Shown here: piece by piece, positions 25,490 through 35,384 of the stretch
Numbering within the stretch: the first letter of the stretch is position 1
Layout: the number at the start of each line of letters is the position of its first letter
Assembly (NCBI RefSeq): GCF_030649675.1
Contig: NZ_JAUTDR010000006.1
Coordinates: forward strand, 147,182-211,181
DNA length: 64,000 nt
Reading direction: 5' to 3'
From: Haliea sp. E1-2-M8
Lineage (GTDB): Bacteria; Pseudomonadota; Gammaproteobacteria; Pseudomonadales; Halieaceae
Position numbers and translations under genes: made by a program
Notes under the pieces: model-generated
What the model was told of the DNA's origin: nothing
Seen by the model: the letters and a program-made list of their open reading frames with translations, nothing else
Databases searched by the model: none

Positions 25490-26680
25490 TTACAGGGTCT
25501 CCAGCAGCTGCACGGTGCGCAGGGCCGCCTGCACGCAGTCTTCCTGTGACGCCACCAGCGCCATCCGTACCCGGTTGGCGCCCGGGTTGCCGGTGGCGGT
25601 GTCCCGGGCCAGGAAGCTGCCCGGAACTACCGTTACGTTTTGCCGGGCATAGAGCTGGCGGGCGAAGTCGGTGTCGCTGCCGGGGGTTTCCGGCCACAGG
25701 TAGAAACCGGCGTCCGGGCGTGCCACCCGCAGGTGCCCGGCCAGGATGGCCAGTACGGCGTCGAATTTTTCCCGGTAGCGCTGGCGATTGACCCGCACAT
25801 GCTCCTCGTCACTCCAGGCGGCGCTGCTGGCATGCTGGTGATGCAGCGGCATGGCGCAGCCGTGGTAGGTGCGGTATCTGAGGAAGTCGGCCAGCACCGT
25901 GGCGTCTCCGGCGACAAAGCCCGAGCGCAGCCCGGGCAGGTTGGAGCGTTTGCTCAGGCTGTGGAAGACAACGCAGCGCCGGTAATTGTCGTTGCCCATG
26001 CGGGCGCAGGCCTGCAGCAGCCCGGGCGGCGGCGCCGACTCATCGCTGTAGATTTCCGAGTAGCACTCGTCGCTGGCGATGACAAAGTCGTGCTTCTCCG
26101 CCAGCTCCACCAGCGCCTGCAACTGTGGCAGTGACATCACCGCCCCGCTGGGATTGCCCGGGCTGCAGATGTACAGCAGCTGACAACGTCGCCACCAGGT
26201 CTCGGGCACGCTGGCAAAGTCCGGCAGGTGGCCGCTGGCGGCAGTTGCGTTGATAAAGCCGGGCTCGGCGCCTGCCAGCAGGGTCGCGCCCTCATAGATC
26301 TGATAGAACGGGTTGGGGCTCAGCACCATGGCATCGGGGCCGGCAGTTACCACTGCCTGGGCGAAGGCAAACAGCGCCTCGCGGGTACCGTTGACCGGGA
26401 TTATCTGGGTTTGTGGATCTACCGCGCTTAAGCGAAAGCGGCGCTGCAGCCAGCCGGCAATGGTTTCCCGCAGGCTGTCCTCACCACGGGTGGCCGGGTA
26501 CTTTGCCAGCAGCGGCAGGTGTACCGCAAGGGCATCCAGCACAAACTGCGGTGAGGGATGCCGCGGCTCGCCAATCGACAGAGCAATGTGGGTCCGGTCC
26601 GCGGCCGGCTGCAGGTCCGCGAACAGGGCGCGCAGCTTTTCAAATGGGTAGGGTTGCAGTTGCTCAAGCAGGGTGTTCAT
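25490..26680 (-). CDS. dapC: Succinyldiaminopimelate aminotransferase
   Basis: The protein has 396 residues from ATG 26680. It is a fold-type I PLP aminotransferase: the Schiff-base lysine is K244 in SLSKRSNLPGLRSG, with SPGNPSG and SDECYSEI forming the cofactor site. The N-terminus (LQPYPFEKLRALF) is that of the proteobacterial DapC family. It transfers the amino group to N-succinyl-2-amino-6-oxopimelate, the step between DapD and DapE. It lies 6 nt after glnD, as in Pseudomonas. Confidence 0.93.
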   Translation of the reverse strand: MNTLLEQLQPYPFEKLRALFADLQPAADRTHIALSIGEPRHPSPQFVLDALAVHLPLLAKYPATRGEDSLRETIAGWLQRRFRLSAVDPQTQIIPVNGTREALFAFAQAVVTAGPDAMVLSPNPFYQIYEGATLLAGAEPGFINATAASGHLPDFASVPETWWRRCQLLYICSPGNPSGAVMSLPQLQALVELAEKHDFVIASDECYSEIYSDESAPPPGLLQACARMGNDNYRRCVVFHSLSKRSNLPGLRSGFVAGDATVLADFLRYRTYHGCAMPLHHQHASSAAWSDEEHVRVNRQRYREKFDAVLAILAGHLRVARPDAGFYLWPETPGSDTDFARQLYARQNVTVVPGSFLARDTATGNPGANRVRMALVASQEDCVQAALRTVQLLETL

Positions 26681-26686
26681 CAATGG

Positions 26687-29365
26687 TCAGGCATCCCCCA
26701 CATGGTCGTCCAGCTGTTCGCGAATGGCGCGCTGAATTGCCTCGCACAGAGCCGGATCGACCAGCGGCTGTTGCTGGGCATCGGTGATGAAAAAGACATC
26801 CTCGACCCGTTCGCCCAGGGTCTGGATCTTGGCGGCCTGCAGTTCCACTCCGTGGTCGACAAAGATCCGGCCGATGCGTGCCAGCAGGCCGGGCCGGTCG
26901 CGGGAAGAAACCTCAAGTACGCTCACATGCTTGATTTCATCGATCGACATGCTGGTTTCTGTCGGTACCGGAAAGGACTTTATCTGGCGCGGTGTGAGAC
27001 GTTGAACGATCGGCGCCCGATCCAGGTTGGAGGCCAGGGCGTCGCTCAGGTGGTCCCTGATATAGCGCAGTCGGGCGCTTTCCTCGGCAATGGAACTGCC
27101 GTCTGAGTTCAAGACATAGAACGTGTCCAGGCTCATGCCGTCGCGGGCATTGTAGATGCGGGCGTCGTGGACGCTGAGCTCCAGTTGTTCCAGCTCGGCG
27201 CAAACACGGGAAAACAGCTGCGCGCGGCTGCGCGCATGGATGAAGATCTGCGTTGTATTGGCGACGCTGGAGTCCGAGCTGTTGCGAATCAGGACCAACG
27301 GCTGGTCACGCTCATAGTGACCGGCAATGGCTTCCGTGTGCCAGGCGATATCCTCGGGCTTCTCCCGCAGGAAATAGTCTTCGCCCTGTTCGCGCCAGAG
27401 ATCTTCAAGTTCCTCCACGGTGAAGCCGCGGCTTTCCAACAGATCCGTGGCGGTCCTGCGTGTCTGTTCGATCCAGACTTGCTTGTCGACCGGGTTCTCC
27501 AGGCCGCGGCGCAGGGCCCGGCGGGTGCCGGTATAGAGCTGGCGCAACAGGCTGCCGCGCCAGGCGTTCCAGAGGGTGGGGTTGGTGCCGTTGATGTCTG
27601 CCACGGTAAGGGTAAACAGGTAGTCCAACCGGTCCAGGTCGCCGACATGATGGGCAAACTGCTGGATTATATCCGGGTCGGAGATGTCCTTGCGTTGGGA
27701 TACGGCTGACATGGTGAGGTGGTTGCGCACCAGCCATGTCACCAGCTCGGTGTCGTGGTCGCTGAGATCGTGCTCCCGGCAGAAGCGCTCGGCATCAACC
27801 GCCCCCAGCTCCGAGTGGTCACCGCCGCGGCCCTTGCCGATATCGTGGTAGAGGCCGGCGAGGTAGAGCAGCTCGATCTTCGGCAGGCGCCGGGCGACCC
27901 GGCTGGAGACGGGAAAGCGCTCGTCGAACTCGGGTTTCTGGAAGCGCCGCATGTACTGGATCACTTCCAGTGTATGGGCGTCCACCGTGTAGGTGTGGAA
28001 CAGGTCGTGTTGCATCTGGCCGACAATGCGACCGAACTCGGGCAGGTAATTGCCCAGCACCCCGTAGCGGGTCATGCTGCGCAGCAGCCGGGTCATATTG
28101 TAGGGGGAGCGCAGGATCTCCAGAAAGCTGGCGCGGTTGCGCGGATCCGCGCGAAAGGTGCTATTGACCAGGTGGCGGTGCTCCCTGATCAGGCGGATGG
28201 TTGGTGTGCCCACTCCGATAATGCCCGGCTCGCGGCCCGCCAGCACGAAGACTTCCAGCAAGGTGTTGGGGTCAGTGCTGAACAGGTCGTCACGCAGGGC
28301 TTCGATGTAGCCATTGCGAACCTGGAAGCGCTCGTTGAGTATCCTGATGTCATCTACGGTGTCGGCCCGCAGAATTGCGTGGTCGAAGTTCTGGATCAGC
28401 AGCTCGTTCAGTTCGCCCAGGGCCAGGGCCCAGCGGTAGTAAGTCTGCATGAACTGCTCTACCGCCAGCTTTTCGCCATCCTGAAAGCCCCACATTGCAG
28501 CCAGCTCGCGCTGGTGATCGAACAGCAGGCGGTCCTCCTCGCGCCCGGCAATCAGGTGCAGTGCGTAGCGGACCTGCCACATGAAGTCGCGCCCGCGCAG
28601 CAGCATCTTGCGCTCGTCCGGGTTGAGGAATTCACCGGTATCCATTGACTCCAGGGAGTCGACGCCGAAATGGCGCTCGCCGATCCAGGCGATGATCTGC
28701 AGGTCACGCAGGCCACCGGGCGAGCTTTTGACGTTGGGCTCGAGGTTGTACTCGGTGTCGGCAAACTTCGCGTGGCGCTCGCGCTGTTCCTGCAGTTTGG
28801 CGCGGAAGAAGTCGGCGCTGGGCCACATATGCGCGGGGCTGGTCAGTTCCCTGACTTCGGCCATCAGGGCTTTCGGGCCGCGAATGACCCGGGTTTCCAT
28901 CAGGTTGGTGAGTATGGTGATGTCCCGGCGCGCCTTGCTGCAGCACTCGCTGACGGTACGCACGCTGTGGCCGATGCTCAGGCCCAGGTCCCAGAGCTGG
29001 GTCAGGAATTGCTCGAGCTGCCCGTGGCAGCGCTCGCTGTCCTCGCCCAACAGGACCAGGATATCGATATCCGAGTGTGGGTGCAGTTCGCCGCGGCCGT
29101 AGCCGCCGACGGCGACCAGGGCCGGCTCCACGCCGGACCAGTCGCGGCTGTCCCAGAGCGCGCCCAGCAGCGCATCCATGAACTGCGCCCGCAGGTGCAA
29201 CAGGCGCGCTACCCGGGTGCCACTGCGAAATTCACCGTGCAGATAGTCGGCTGCTGTGTGCAGAGCCTGCTTGCCAATCTTCAGGGCGTCGCCGCGGGCA
29301 ATCGCCGCCTTGAACAGGTCTGGATCGAATAACTCCGGAGGCAGGCTGTCATCCCGACCGGTCAT
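26687..29365 (-). CDS. glnD: [Protein-PII] uridylyltransferase / uridylyl-removing enzyme
   Basis: The protein has 892 residues from ATG 29365 (GAGG upstream); an in-frame ATG at 29392, overlapping map, would add nine residues. Domains run in order: nucleotidyltransferase (GGYGRGELHPHSDIDILVLL, about 85-105), a GlnD-type helical domain, an HD domain (HDIGKGRGGDHSELGA, about 500-515), and two C-terminal ACT domains that sense glutamine. It uridylylates PII under nitrogen limitation and removes UMP when glutamine is plentiful. It is flanked by map and dapC on the same strand. Confidence 0.96.
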   Translation of the reverse strand: MTGRDDSLPPELFDPDLFKAAIARGDALKIGKQALHTAADYLHGEFRSGTRVARLLHLRAQFMDALLGALWDSRDWSGVEPALVAVGGYGRGELHPHSDIDILVLLGEDSERCHGQLEQFLTQLWDLGLSIGHSVRTVSECCSKARRDITILTNLMETRVIRGPKALMAEVRELTSPAHMWPSADFFRAKLQEQRERHAKFADTEYNLEPNVKSSPGGLRDLQIIAWIGERHFGVDSLESMDTGEFLNPDERKMLLRGRDFMWQVRYALHLIAGREEDRLLFDHQRELAAMWGFQDGEKLAVEQFMQTYYRWALALGELNELLIQNFDHAILRADTVDDIRILNERFQVRNGYIEALRDDLFSTDPNTLLEVFVLAGREPGIIGVGTPTIRLIREHRHLVNSTFRADPRNRASFLEILRSPYNMTRLLRSMTRYGVLGNYLPEFGRIVGQMQHDLFHTYTVDAHTLEVIQYMRRFQKPEFDERFPVSSRVARRLPKIELLYLAGLYHDIGKGRGGDHSELGAVDAERFCREHDLSDHDTELVTWLVRNHLTMSAVSQRKDISDPDIIQQFAHHVGDLDRLDYLFTLTVADINGTNPTLWNAWRGSLLRQLYTGTRRALRRGLENPVDKQVWIEQTRRTATDLLESRGFTVEELEDLWREQGEDYFLREKPEDIAWHTEAIAGHYERDQPLVLIRNSSDSSVANTTQIFIHARSRAQLFSRVCAELEQLELSVHDARIYNARDGMSLDTFYVLNSDGSSIAEESARLRYIRDHLSDALASNLDRAPIVQRLTPRQIKSFPVPTETSMSIDEIKHVSVLEVSSRDRPGLLARIGRIFVDHGVELQAAKIQTLGERVEDVFFITDAQQQPLVDPALCEAIQRAIREQLDDHVGDA

Positions 29366-29378
29366 GGCGGGCGTGGCC

Positions 29379-30152
29379 TCAGAAAGTCTCATTGTTGCGC
29401 CGGGTGAACACCTCGCAGCCGTCTGCGGTCACCCCCAGGGTGTGCTCCCACTGGGCGGAGAGGCGACCATCGCGGGTGGTCACGGTCCAGCCATCCTTCT
29501 GATTCAGCTTGGTATGGCGCCGGCCGGCGTTGATCATGGGTTCAATGGTGAAAGTCATACCCTGCTCCAGCACCATTCCGGTGCCTTTGCGGCCGTAGTG
29601 GAGCACCTGCGGGTCTTCGTGAAAAATCCGGCCAATGCCGTGGCCGCAATACTCCCGCACTACCGAGTAGTAGTTCTTCTCCGCGTGTTGCTGGATCACG
29701 GCCCCGATGTCGCCGAGGGTGGCGCCCGGGCGGACGACGTCAATGGCCTTGTACAGGCACTCCTGGGTGACCTTGATCAGGCGCTGGGCGTGGCTCGCGA
29801 CTTCGCCGACCTCTACCATGATGCTGCTGTCGCCGTGGTAGCCGTCCTTGATCACGGTGACGTCGATATTGATGATGTCGCCGGATTTGAGCTTCTTGCC
29901 GTCGGAGGGGATGCCGTGACAAATCACCTCGTTGATTGAGGTGCAGATGGAGCGCGGAAAGCCGTGATAATCCAGCGGCGCGGGGATGGCCTGCTGCACC
30001 CGGGTTATGTGCTCGTGGCAGATGCGGTCCAACTCACCGGTGGTGATGCCCGGTGCCACCAGGGGCTCGATCATCTCCAGCACTTCGGCTGCCAGGCGGC
30101 CGGCGACCCGCATTTTCTCGATTTCGGCCTCGGTCTTGATGGTTACTGCCAT
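29379..30152 (-). CDS. map: Type I methionine aminopeptidase
   Basis: The protein has 257 residues. The metal ligands D97, D108, H171, E204 and E236 and the substrate His in YHGF are all present. It removes the initiator methionine from new proteins. It is divergent from rpsB across a 380-bp gap; on its own strand a TAGAAT (30235-30230) could be its -10. The downstream glnD may be transcribed with it. Confidence 0.97.
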   Translation of the reverse strand: MAVTIKTEAEIEKMRVAGRLAAEVLEMIEPLVAPGITTGELDRICHEHITRVQQAIPAPLDYHGFPRSICTSINEVICHGIPSDGKKLKSGDIINIDVTVIKDGYHGDSSIMVEVGEVASHAQRLIKVTQECLYKAIDVVRPGATLGDIGAVIQQHAEKNYYSVVREYCGHGIGRIFHEDPQVLHYGRKGTGMVLEQGMTFTIEPMINAGRRHTKLNQKDGWTVTTRDGRLSAQWEHTLGVTADGCEVFTRRNNETF

Positions 30153-30532
30153 TTTCTTCCTTTCAGCTCAGGGTGCCGCAACCGCGCGGGGGCGCAACCG
30201 GCGGACCGGGGCGGCGGGTAAAGGGTGCTATTCTACAACATGTGCACCCCTTGTGAGTAATAGGTGGGGCAGCTCTCGCTGGGGCGGTCCATACCGCGGC
30301 GGCCGTTACCAGGGCAGCCCTCGCTGGAGCGGGTTGCAACATGGGCCTTCTCAGATCGGCCGGATTATGGTATAAAGCGCGCCTTCTTTTTGGGTCGTCA
30401 CATTGTGGTGGTTCCCGGCAGGAAGAAAACCCTAACGACGCACACATATCGACACCTGCGCCAGGGTGCCGGCTCTGGCTGGTTTGGCGCACGGGATATG
30501 TGGAGGATTAACCCAATACAAAGGTACTTACC
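30153..30532. promoter_or_regulatory. Divergent map / rpsB intergenic region
   Basis: This 380-bp stretch holds no ORF I believe. It contains the rpsB promoter (30348-30376), a possible map -10 on the minus strand, a near-duplicate 22-bp motif GGGCAGCyCTCGCTGGrGCGG at about 30266-30287 and 30312-30333, and about 150 nt of transcribed rpsB leader. S2 represses its own operon through leader RNA in gammaproteobacteria; I did not confirm the fold here. Confidence 0.5.
30348..30376 (+). promoter_or_regulatory. rpsB-tsf promoter with GC-rich discriminator
   Basis: TTCTCA (30348-30353) and TATAAA (30371-30376) are spaced by 17 bp and followed by GCGCGCC. A GC-rich discriminator is typical of promoters repressed by ppGpp/DksA in the stringent response. 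It lies 157 nt upstream of rpsB. Confidence 0.55.
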
Positions 30533-31327
30533 ATGTCACAAGTAAGCATGCGCGATCTGCTGCAGGCAGGCGCACACTTTGGTCACCAGACCCGTTACTG
30601 GAACCCGAAGATGGATCGCTATATCTTCGGTGCCCGCAACAAGATCCATATTATCAACCTCGAGCACACGGTGCCGGCCTTCAACGAAGCGCTGACCCTG
30701 GTGCAGCGGATGGCTGGTAACAAGAACAAGATTCTGTTCGTCGGCACCAAGCGCGCCGCCGGCAAGATCATCAAGGAGCAGGCCGATCGTGCGGGGATGC
30801 CCTACGTCAGCCATCGTTGGTTGGGCGGTATGCTCACCAACTACAAGACGATCCGCGCCTCGATCAAGCGCCTGCGCGACCTGGAAGCCCAGCAGACCGA
30901 CGGCACTTTCACCAAGCTGACCAAGAAAGAAGCTCTCATGCGCACCCGCGACATGGAGAAGCTGGAGCGCAGCATTGGTGGTATCAAGGATATGGGTGGC
31001 CTGCCCGACGCACTGTTCGTGATTGACGTTGACCACGAGCGCATTGCCATCACCGAAGCCAACAAACTGGGCATTCCGGTGATCGGTGTGGTCGACACCA
31101 ACAGCAACCCGGACGGGGTCGACTACGTCATCCCGGGCAACGACGACGCCATTCGCGCGGTCAAGCTGTACGTCAGCGCCGTGGCAGATGCCTGCCTGGC
31201 GGGCAGGGCTGAATCCGGTGACATGAGTGCGGTCCGCGACGAGTTCGTTGAAGTCGATGCCACCGAGCCGCCCGCGGCACCTGCCACTCCGGCGGCTCCT
31301 GCGGCTCCCACGGCAACTGCCGAGTAA
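30533..31327 (+). CDS. rpsB: 30S ribosomal protein S2
   Basis: The protein has 264 residues. The N-terminus [20 protein letters not shown] and the internal [14 protein letters not shown] and [27 protein letters not shown] are diagnostic. It is an RNA-binding protein at the neck of the small subunit. The tail after residue 225 is Ala/Pro/Thr-rich and probably flexible. It is the first gene of the rpsB-tsf operon. Confidence 0.98.
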   Translation: MSQVSMRDLLQAGAHFGHQTRYWNPKMDRYIFGARNKIHIINLEHTVPAFNEALTLVQRMAGNKNKILFVGTKRAAGKIIKEQADRAGMPYVSHRWLGGMLTNYKTIRASIKRLRDLEAQQTDGTFTKLTKKEALMRTRDMEKLERSIGGIKDMGGLPDALFVIDVDHERIAITEANKLGIPVIGVVDTNSNPDGVDYVIPGNDDAIRAVKLYVSAVADACLAGRAESGDMSAVRDEFVEVDATEPPAAPATPAAPAAPTATAE

Positions 31328-31335
31328 ACACCCGA

Positions 31336-31366
31336 CCCCGGTGCGGCCGTCAGGCCTGCGCCGGGG
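31336..31366 (+). promoter_or_regulatory. Stem-loop between rpsB and tsf
   Basis: CCCCGG...CCGGGG closes an inner GGCC...GGCC stem, giving a long GC-rich hairpin 9 nt after the rpsB stop. No T-run follows. It may stabilise the upstream mRNA or attenuate transcription into tsf. Confidence 0.6.
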
Positions 31367-31441
31367 CTTCCCGTCCTCCGTCCGGAGGTACACGTTCAAG
31401 CATACAGAGCCCCAGGCGGGGTCGTAGCAGGAGGAATAACC

Positions 31442-32299
31442 ATGTCCGCAGCATTGGTCAAGGAATTACGTGAGCGCACCGGTCTCGGCTTGCTGGAGTG
31501 CAAGAAGGCACTGGCGTCCGCCGATGGCGACGTCGAGAAAGCGATCGAAGAGCTGCGCAAGTCCAGCGGCATGAAAGCGGCCAAGAAAGCCGGTCGCACC
31601 GCAGCAGATGGCGTTGTCGCCACCCGCATTGCCGAGGACGGCAGCTACGGCGTGGTGGTCGAAGTCAACAGCGAGACCGATTTCGTGGCCCGTGATGAAA
31701 ACTTCCTGGGGTTCGTCAGAAAAGTCGTCGATGCGGCGTTCGAAGGCCGCCAGACTGACGTCGCGGCGCTGATGGCCGGTGAGCTGGAGTCGGCCCGCGA
31801 ATCCCTGGTGCAGAAAATTGGCGAGAATATCGGTGTGCGCCGCATCCGCCTGATAACCGCCGATGCCGGCGTGGTAGGTGGCTATGTCCACGGCAACAAC
31901 CGCATCGCGGTGCTGGTGGAGCTGAAAGGCGGTGACCAGGACCTGGCCAAGGACGTCGCCATGCATGTCGCCGCGGTCAACCCGCAGGTTGTATCACCCG
32001 ATGACATGCCGGCCGAGGTGATCGAGAAGGAGCGCGAGATTTACACCGTGCAGGCCCAGGATTCAGGCAAGCCTGCGGAAATTATCGAAAAGATGATTGG
32101 CGGCCGGATCAAGAAGTTCCTGGCTGAAAACAGCCTGGTAGAGCAGGCTTTTGTCAAGGATCCGGACGTTACCGTCGGCAAGCTGGTGTCCGGTGCCGGT
32201 GCCCAGGTCCTGTCTTTTGCCCGCTTTGAAGTGGGTGAGGGTATTGCCCGGGACCAGGTTGACTTCGCCGCCGAGGTCGCTGCCCAGCTCAAGGGCTGA
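31442..32299 (+). CDS. tsf: Elongation factor Ts
   Basis: The protein has 285 residues. The N-terminal UBA-like domain ([21 protein letters not shown]) and the core [10 protein letters not shown] motif that contacts EF-Tu are intact. It exchanges GDP for GTP on EF-Tu. AGGAGGAA lies just before the ATG. A strong terminator follows the stop codon. Confidence 0.98.
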   Translation: MSAALVKELRERTGLGLLECKKALASADGDVEKAIEELRKSSGMKAAKKAGRTAADGVVATRIAEDGSYGVVVEVNSETDFVARDENFLGFVRKVVDAAFEGRQTDVAALMAGELESARESLVQKIGENIGVRRIRLITADAGVVGGYVHGNNRIAVLVELKGGDQDLAKDVAMHVAAVNPQVVSPDDMPAEVIEKEREIYTVQAQDSGKPAEIIEKMIGGRIKKFLAENSLVEQAFVKDPDVTVGKLVSGAGAQVLSFARFEVGEGIARDQVDFAAEVAAQLKG

Positions 32300-32320
32300 G
32301 AGTCGGCAGTTCAAGCAGAA

Positions 32321-32343
32321 ACGGGGCCCAGGCCCCGTTTTTT
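32321..32343 (+). terminator. Rho-independent terminator after tsf
   Basis: ACGGGGCC-CA-GGCCCCGT is a perfect 8-bp stem followed by a run of six T. It ends the rpsB-tsf transcript and implies that pyrH has its own promoter (TAATAT near 32423-32428 is a candidate -10). Confidence 0.93.
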
Positions 32344-32453
32344 GTGGCATCTTCGGGCAATCGGTGGCGCCCGTGGCGGCAGTTTCTGGGCCGCGACACT
32401 AGGGAGCTGGCTCTTTGTCCTGTAATATAAGAGGACTTCGGGAGAAATCAGAC

Positions 32454-33179
32454 ATGCCACAGGCTGCAGGCGACAAGAAGTATAAGCGGATACTGCTGAA
32501 ACTCAGCGGCGAAGCCCTCACCGGTAGGGAAAGTTTCGGTATTGACCCGAAAATACTCGACCAGCTGGCGCTGGAAATCGGCCAGCTGGTGGGGATCGGG
32601 GTGCAGGTGGGGCTGGTCGTCGGAGGCGGCAACCTGTTCCGTGGCGCAGCCTTGCAGTCGGCGGGCCTGGACCGGGTCACCGGTGATCATATGGGCATGC
32701 TGGCCACAGTCATGAATGCGCTGGCTCTGCGCGATGCGCTTGAGCGCTCGAATATCGCCACTCAGGTCATGTCCTCCATTCCGATGAGTGGCGTTGTCGA
32801 CCACTACGATCGACGCAAGGCAATCCGCGCTATCAGCAACGGCGATGTGGTGATCTTCTGCGCTGGCACCGGCAACCCGTTCTTCACCACCGATTCCTCG
32901 GCTTGTCTGCGCGGTATCGAGATAGACGCGGAGCTGGTGCTGAAGGCGACCAAGGTGGATGGCGTTTATTCTGCCGACCCGATGAAAGTTGCCGACGCCG
33001 TCAAGTATGAGCGCCTCAGTTACGACGAGGTGCTGGACAAGAAACTGGAAGTCATGGATCTCACGGCTATCTGTCTTTGCCGCGACCACAAGATGCCGGT
33101 GCGCGTGTTCAAGATGGAAGATCGTGGGGCGTTGCTGAGTATTGTACGCGGCGGCCAGGAAGGAACCCTGATTCAGTAG
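32454..33179 (+). CDS. pyrH: UMP kinase
   Basis: The protein has 241 residues from ATG 32454 with GGGAG upstream. Motifs are [39 protein letters not shown] and [13 protein letters not shown]. It phosphorylates UMP to UDP, is hexameric and is usually regulated by UTP and GTP. It begins the pyrH-frr-uppS-cdsA-dxr-rseP run. Confidence 0.98.
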   Translation: MPQAAGDKKYKRILLKLSGEALTGRESFGIDPKILDQLALEIGQLVGIGVQVGLVVGGGNLFRGAALQSAGLDRVTGDHMGMLATVMNALALRDALERSNIATQVMSSIPMSGVVDHYDRRKAIRAISNGDVVIFCAGTGNPFFTTDSSACLRGIEIDAELVLKATKVDGVYSADPMKVADAVKYERLSYDEVLDKKLEVMDLTAICLCRDHKMPVRVFKMEDRGALLSIVRGGQEGTLIQ

Positions 33180-33208
33180 CCCGGCCGGGTCCTGCGAGGA
33201 GAAAAAAA

Positions 33209-33766
33209 GTGATTGAAGACATCAAGAGTGAAGCTAAAGACCGGATGGAAAAGAGCGTCGAGGCTCTGGTGCACCATTTCAACAAGATCCGCACTGGCCG
33301 CGCTCACCCCAGCATCCTGGATTCGGTCAAGATTGAGTACTACGGCGCCGAGACGCCGCTCAACCAGATGGCCAACATCAACGTGGAAGATGGCCGCACC
33401 CTGGCCCTGACGCCCTGGGATCGCTCCATGATTCCCCAGATCGAGCGCGCCATCATGAAGTCCGACCTGGGCCTCAACCCGGCCACCTCCGGCGAGGTGA
33501 TCCGCATTCCCATGCCCTCGCTGACCGAGGAGACGCGCAAGGGTTTCATCCGGCAGGCTCGCAGCGAGGCAGAGGCCGCCAGGGTCTCGATCCGCAACGC
33601 CCGGCGCGATGCCATGAACATGCTCAAGGAGCTGGTGAAGGAAAAGGATATCAGCGAAGACGACGAGCACCGCGGCCAGGAGAATGTGCAGAAGCTGACC
33701 GACGGTTACGTGGATCGTATCGAAAAAATGTTGGCGGACAAAGAAGCCGACCTCATGGAAATTTAG
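33209..33766 (+). CDS. frr: Ribosome recycling factor
   Basis: The protein has 185 residues from GTG 33209, exactly the E. coli length, with AGGAG upstream. It contains [15 protein letters not shown] and the C-terminal helix with [30 protein letters not shown] ending. Together with EF-G it splits the post-termination ribosome. Confidence 0.98.
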   Translation: MIEDIKSEAKDRMEKSVEALVHHFNKIRTGRAHPSILDSVKIEYYGAETPLNQMANINVEDGRTLALTPWDRSMIPQIERAIMKSDLGLNPATSGEVIRIPMPSLTEETRKGFIRQARSEAEAARVSIRNARRDAMNMLKELVKEKDISEDDEHRGQENVQKLTDGYVDRIEKMLADKEADLMEI

Positions 33767-33779
33767 TTCCAGTCAGGGT

Positions 33780-34553
33780 ATGCCCACTCGCGAAACGCCA
33801 AGCTTAGTCAACCCTGCCGCAGTGCCGCGCCATGTCGCCATAATCATGGACGGCAACAACCGCTGGGCCCGGCGCCAGGGTCTTCCCGGGCACGCCGGCC
33901 ATCGCGCCGGCGTCGAAGCGGTGCGCGGCATCCTGCGCTCCTGCCGCCAGCACAAGGTCGAAGTGCTTACCCTGTTCGCCTTCAGCAGTGAAAACTGGGG
34001 TCGTCCACAGCCTGAAGTCAGGGCGCTGCTGGCACTGCTGTCGCGCTATCTGCGCAGTGAAGTACGAGAGTTGCACAAGGATGGCGTCCGTCTGCGTTTC
34101 ATTGGCGAACGCGGCCGCTTCAGTGAGCGGTTGCAGCGTCTGATGAGTAACGCCGAGTACCTCACCTGCGACAATCGCGTGGCGACGGTGGTGATTGCGG
34201 TTGACTACGGCGGCCGTTGGGATATTGCCCAGGCGGCGCGCCGGCTGGCGGAGCAGGTACAGGCGGGAACCCTGCAGCTGGAGGAGATCACCGAGGCTGC
34301 GGTCGACCGTGAGGTCGCCATCAGCGACCTGCCGCCGCCGGATCTCTGTATTCGTACTGGCGGCGACGCCCGCATCAGCAATTTCATGCTCTGGCATTGC
34401 GCCTACAGCGAACTCTATTTTACCAACACCCTGTGGCCCGACTTTGGCGAACTCGAGTTTGCCCGGGCGCTGGCGGATTATGGGCGGCGCGAGCGCCGGT
34501 TTGGCCTGCGAGAGCCCGATGGTCTGCTGACGGGGGTGGGCGGCGATGCTTAG
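33780..34553 (+). CDS. uppS: Undecaprenyl diphosphate synthase
   Basis: The protein has 257 residues. HVAIIMDGNNRWA (catalytic Asp), TLFAFSSENWGRP and DLCIRTGGDARISNF are the cis-prenyltransferase signatures. It makes the C55 lipid carrier for peptidoglycan and O-antigen synthesis. Its end overlaps cdsA by 8 nt. Confidence 0.97.
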   Translation: MPTRETPSLVNPAAVPRHVAIIMDGNNRWARRQGLPGHAGHRAGVEAVRGILRSCRQHKVEVLTLFAFSSENWGRPQPEVRALLALLSRYLRSEVRELHKDGVRLRFIGERGRFSERLQRLMSNAEYLTCDNRVATVVIAVDYGGRWDIAQAARRLAEQVQAGTLQLEEITEAAVDREVAISDLPPPDLCIRTGGDARISNFMLWHCAYSELYFTNTLWPDFGELEFARALADYGRRERRFGLREPDGLLTGVGGDA

Positions 34554-35382
34554 ACAGCGGGTGATTACCGCCCTGGCCATGGCGAGCCTGTTTCTCGCGG
34601 GGGTGCTGTTGCTGCCGGTGTTCGCACTGGCCGCGGCCTTTGCGCTTGTGGTGCTTCTCGGGGCCTGGGAATGGGCGCGTTTGGCGGGCTGGCAGTCCGC
34701 CGCGGCGCGCTTGCTGTTCACAGTGATCCTGGCCGGGTTGCTGGTCATCCTGTATCGCTATGCGGAGCTCGGCAGCGAACCGCGACGCGAACAGATACAG
34801 CCACTGCTGGGTGTTGCCTGTCTTTGGTGGTCGTTCTCCCTGTTGTGGGTCAAGAGCTATCCGGCGAGCGCAGCGCTCTGGCACGGTCGAGCCATGCGCA
34901 GCCTGATGGGCCTGCTGATCCTGTCCAGCGCCTGGCTGGCGGCGGTCTACCTGTTGACCTTTCCCCGCGGGGGTTTGTTGATGGTGGCCCTGGTCCTGGT
35001 AGTGGCCGCTACGGACATCGGCGCTTATTTTACCGGCACCCGCTTTGGCCGCCACAAACTGGTGGCGCAGGTCAGCCCGGCCAAGACCTGGGAGGGTTTT
35101 TGGGGTGGCATGGCCTGTGCAGTAGTGCTGGCTCTGGTGCTGTGGTCGGTCATTCCCGCCCGGATGGCCCATGTCAGCCTCGCTGCCGTGGTGGTCGTAG
35201 TGCTGCTGACAGCGCTGGCATCGGTGCTGGGGGACCTCACGGTGAGCATGGTCAAGCGCGAGAGTGGGGTGAAGGACAGCGGCTCCCTGTTGCCCGGGCA
35301 CGGCGGTCTGCTGGACCGTCTTGACAGCCTCTGCAGTGCCGCTCCCGTGTTTGCTCTCGGCCTGCTGCTGGCAGGGTGGTAG
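34546..35382 (+). CDS. cdsA: Phosphatidate cytidylyltransferase
   Basis: The protein has 278 residues with about eight membrane segments. The family signature [29 protein letters not shown] (residues about 234-262) holds the catalytic acids. It makes CDP-diacylglycerol at the inner membrane, the branch point for all phospholipids. It overlaps uppS and is nearly fused to dxr. Confidence 0.96.
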   Translation: MLRQRVITALAMASLFLAGVLLLPVFALAAAFALVVLLGAWEWARLAGWQSAAARLLFTVILAGLLVILYRYAELGSEPRREQIQPLLGVACLWWSFSLLWVKSYPASAALWHGRAMRSLMGLLILSSAWLAAVYLLTFPRGGLLMVALVLVVAATDIGAYFTGTRFGRHKLVAQVSPAKTWEGFWGGMACAVVLALVLWSVIPARMAHVSLAAVVVVVLLTALASVLGDLTVSMVKRESGVKDSGSLLPGHGGLLDRLDSLCSAAPVFALGLLLAGW

Positions 35383-35384
35383 CG

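Noticed and set aside
30266..30333. Direct repeat as an array or attachment site
   Set aside because: Only two imperfect copies about 46 bp apart; no tRNA or integrase.
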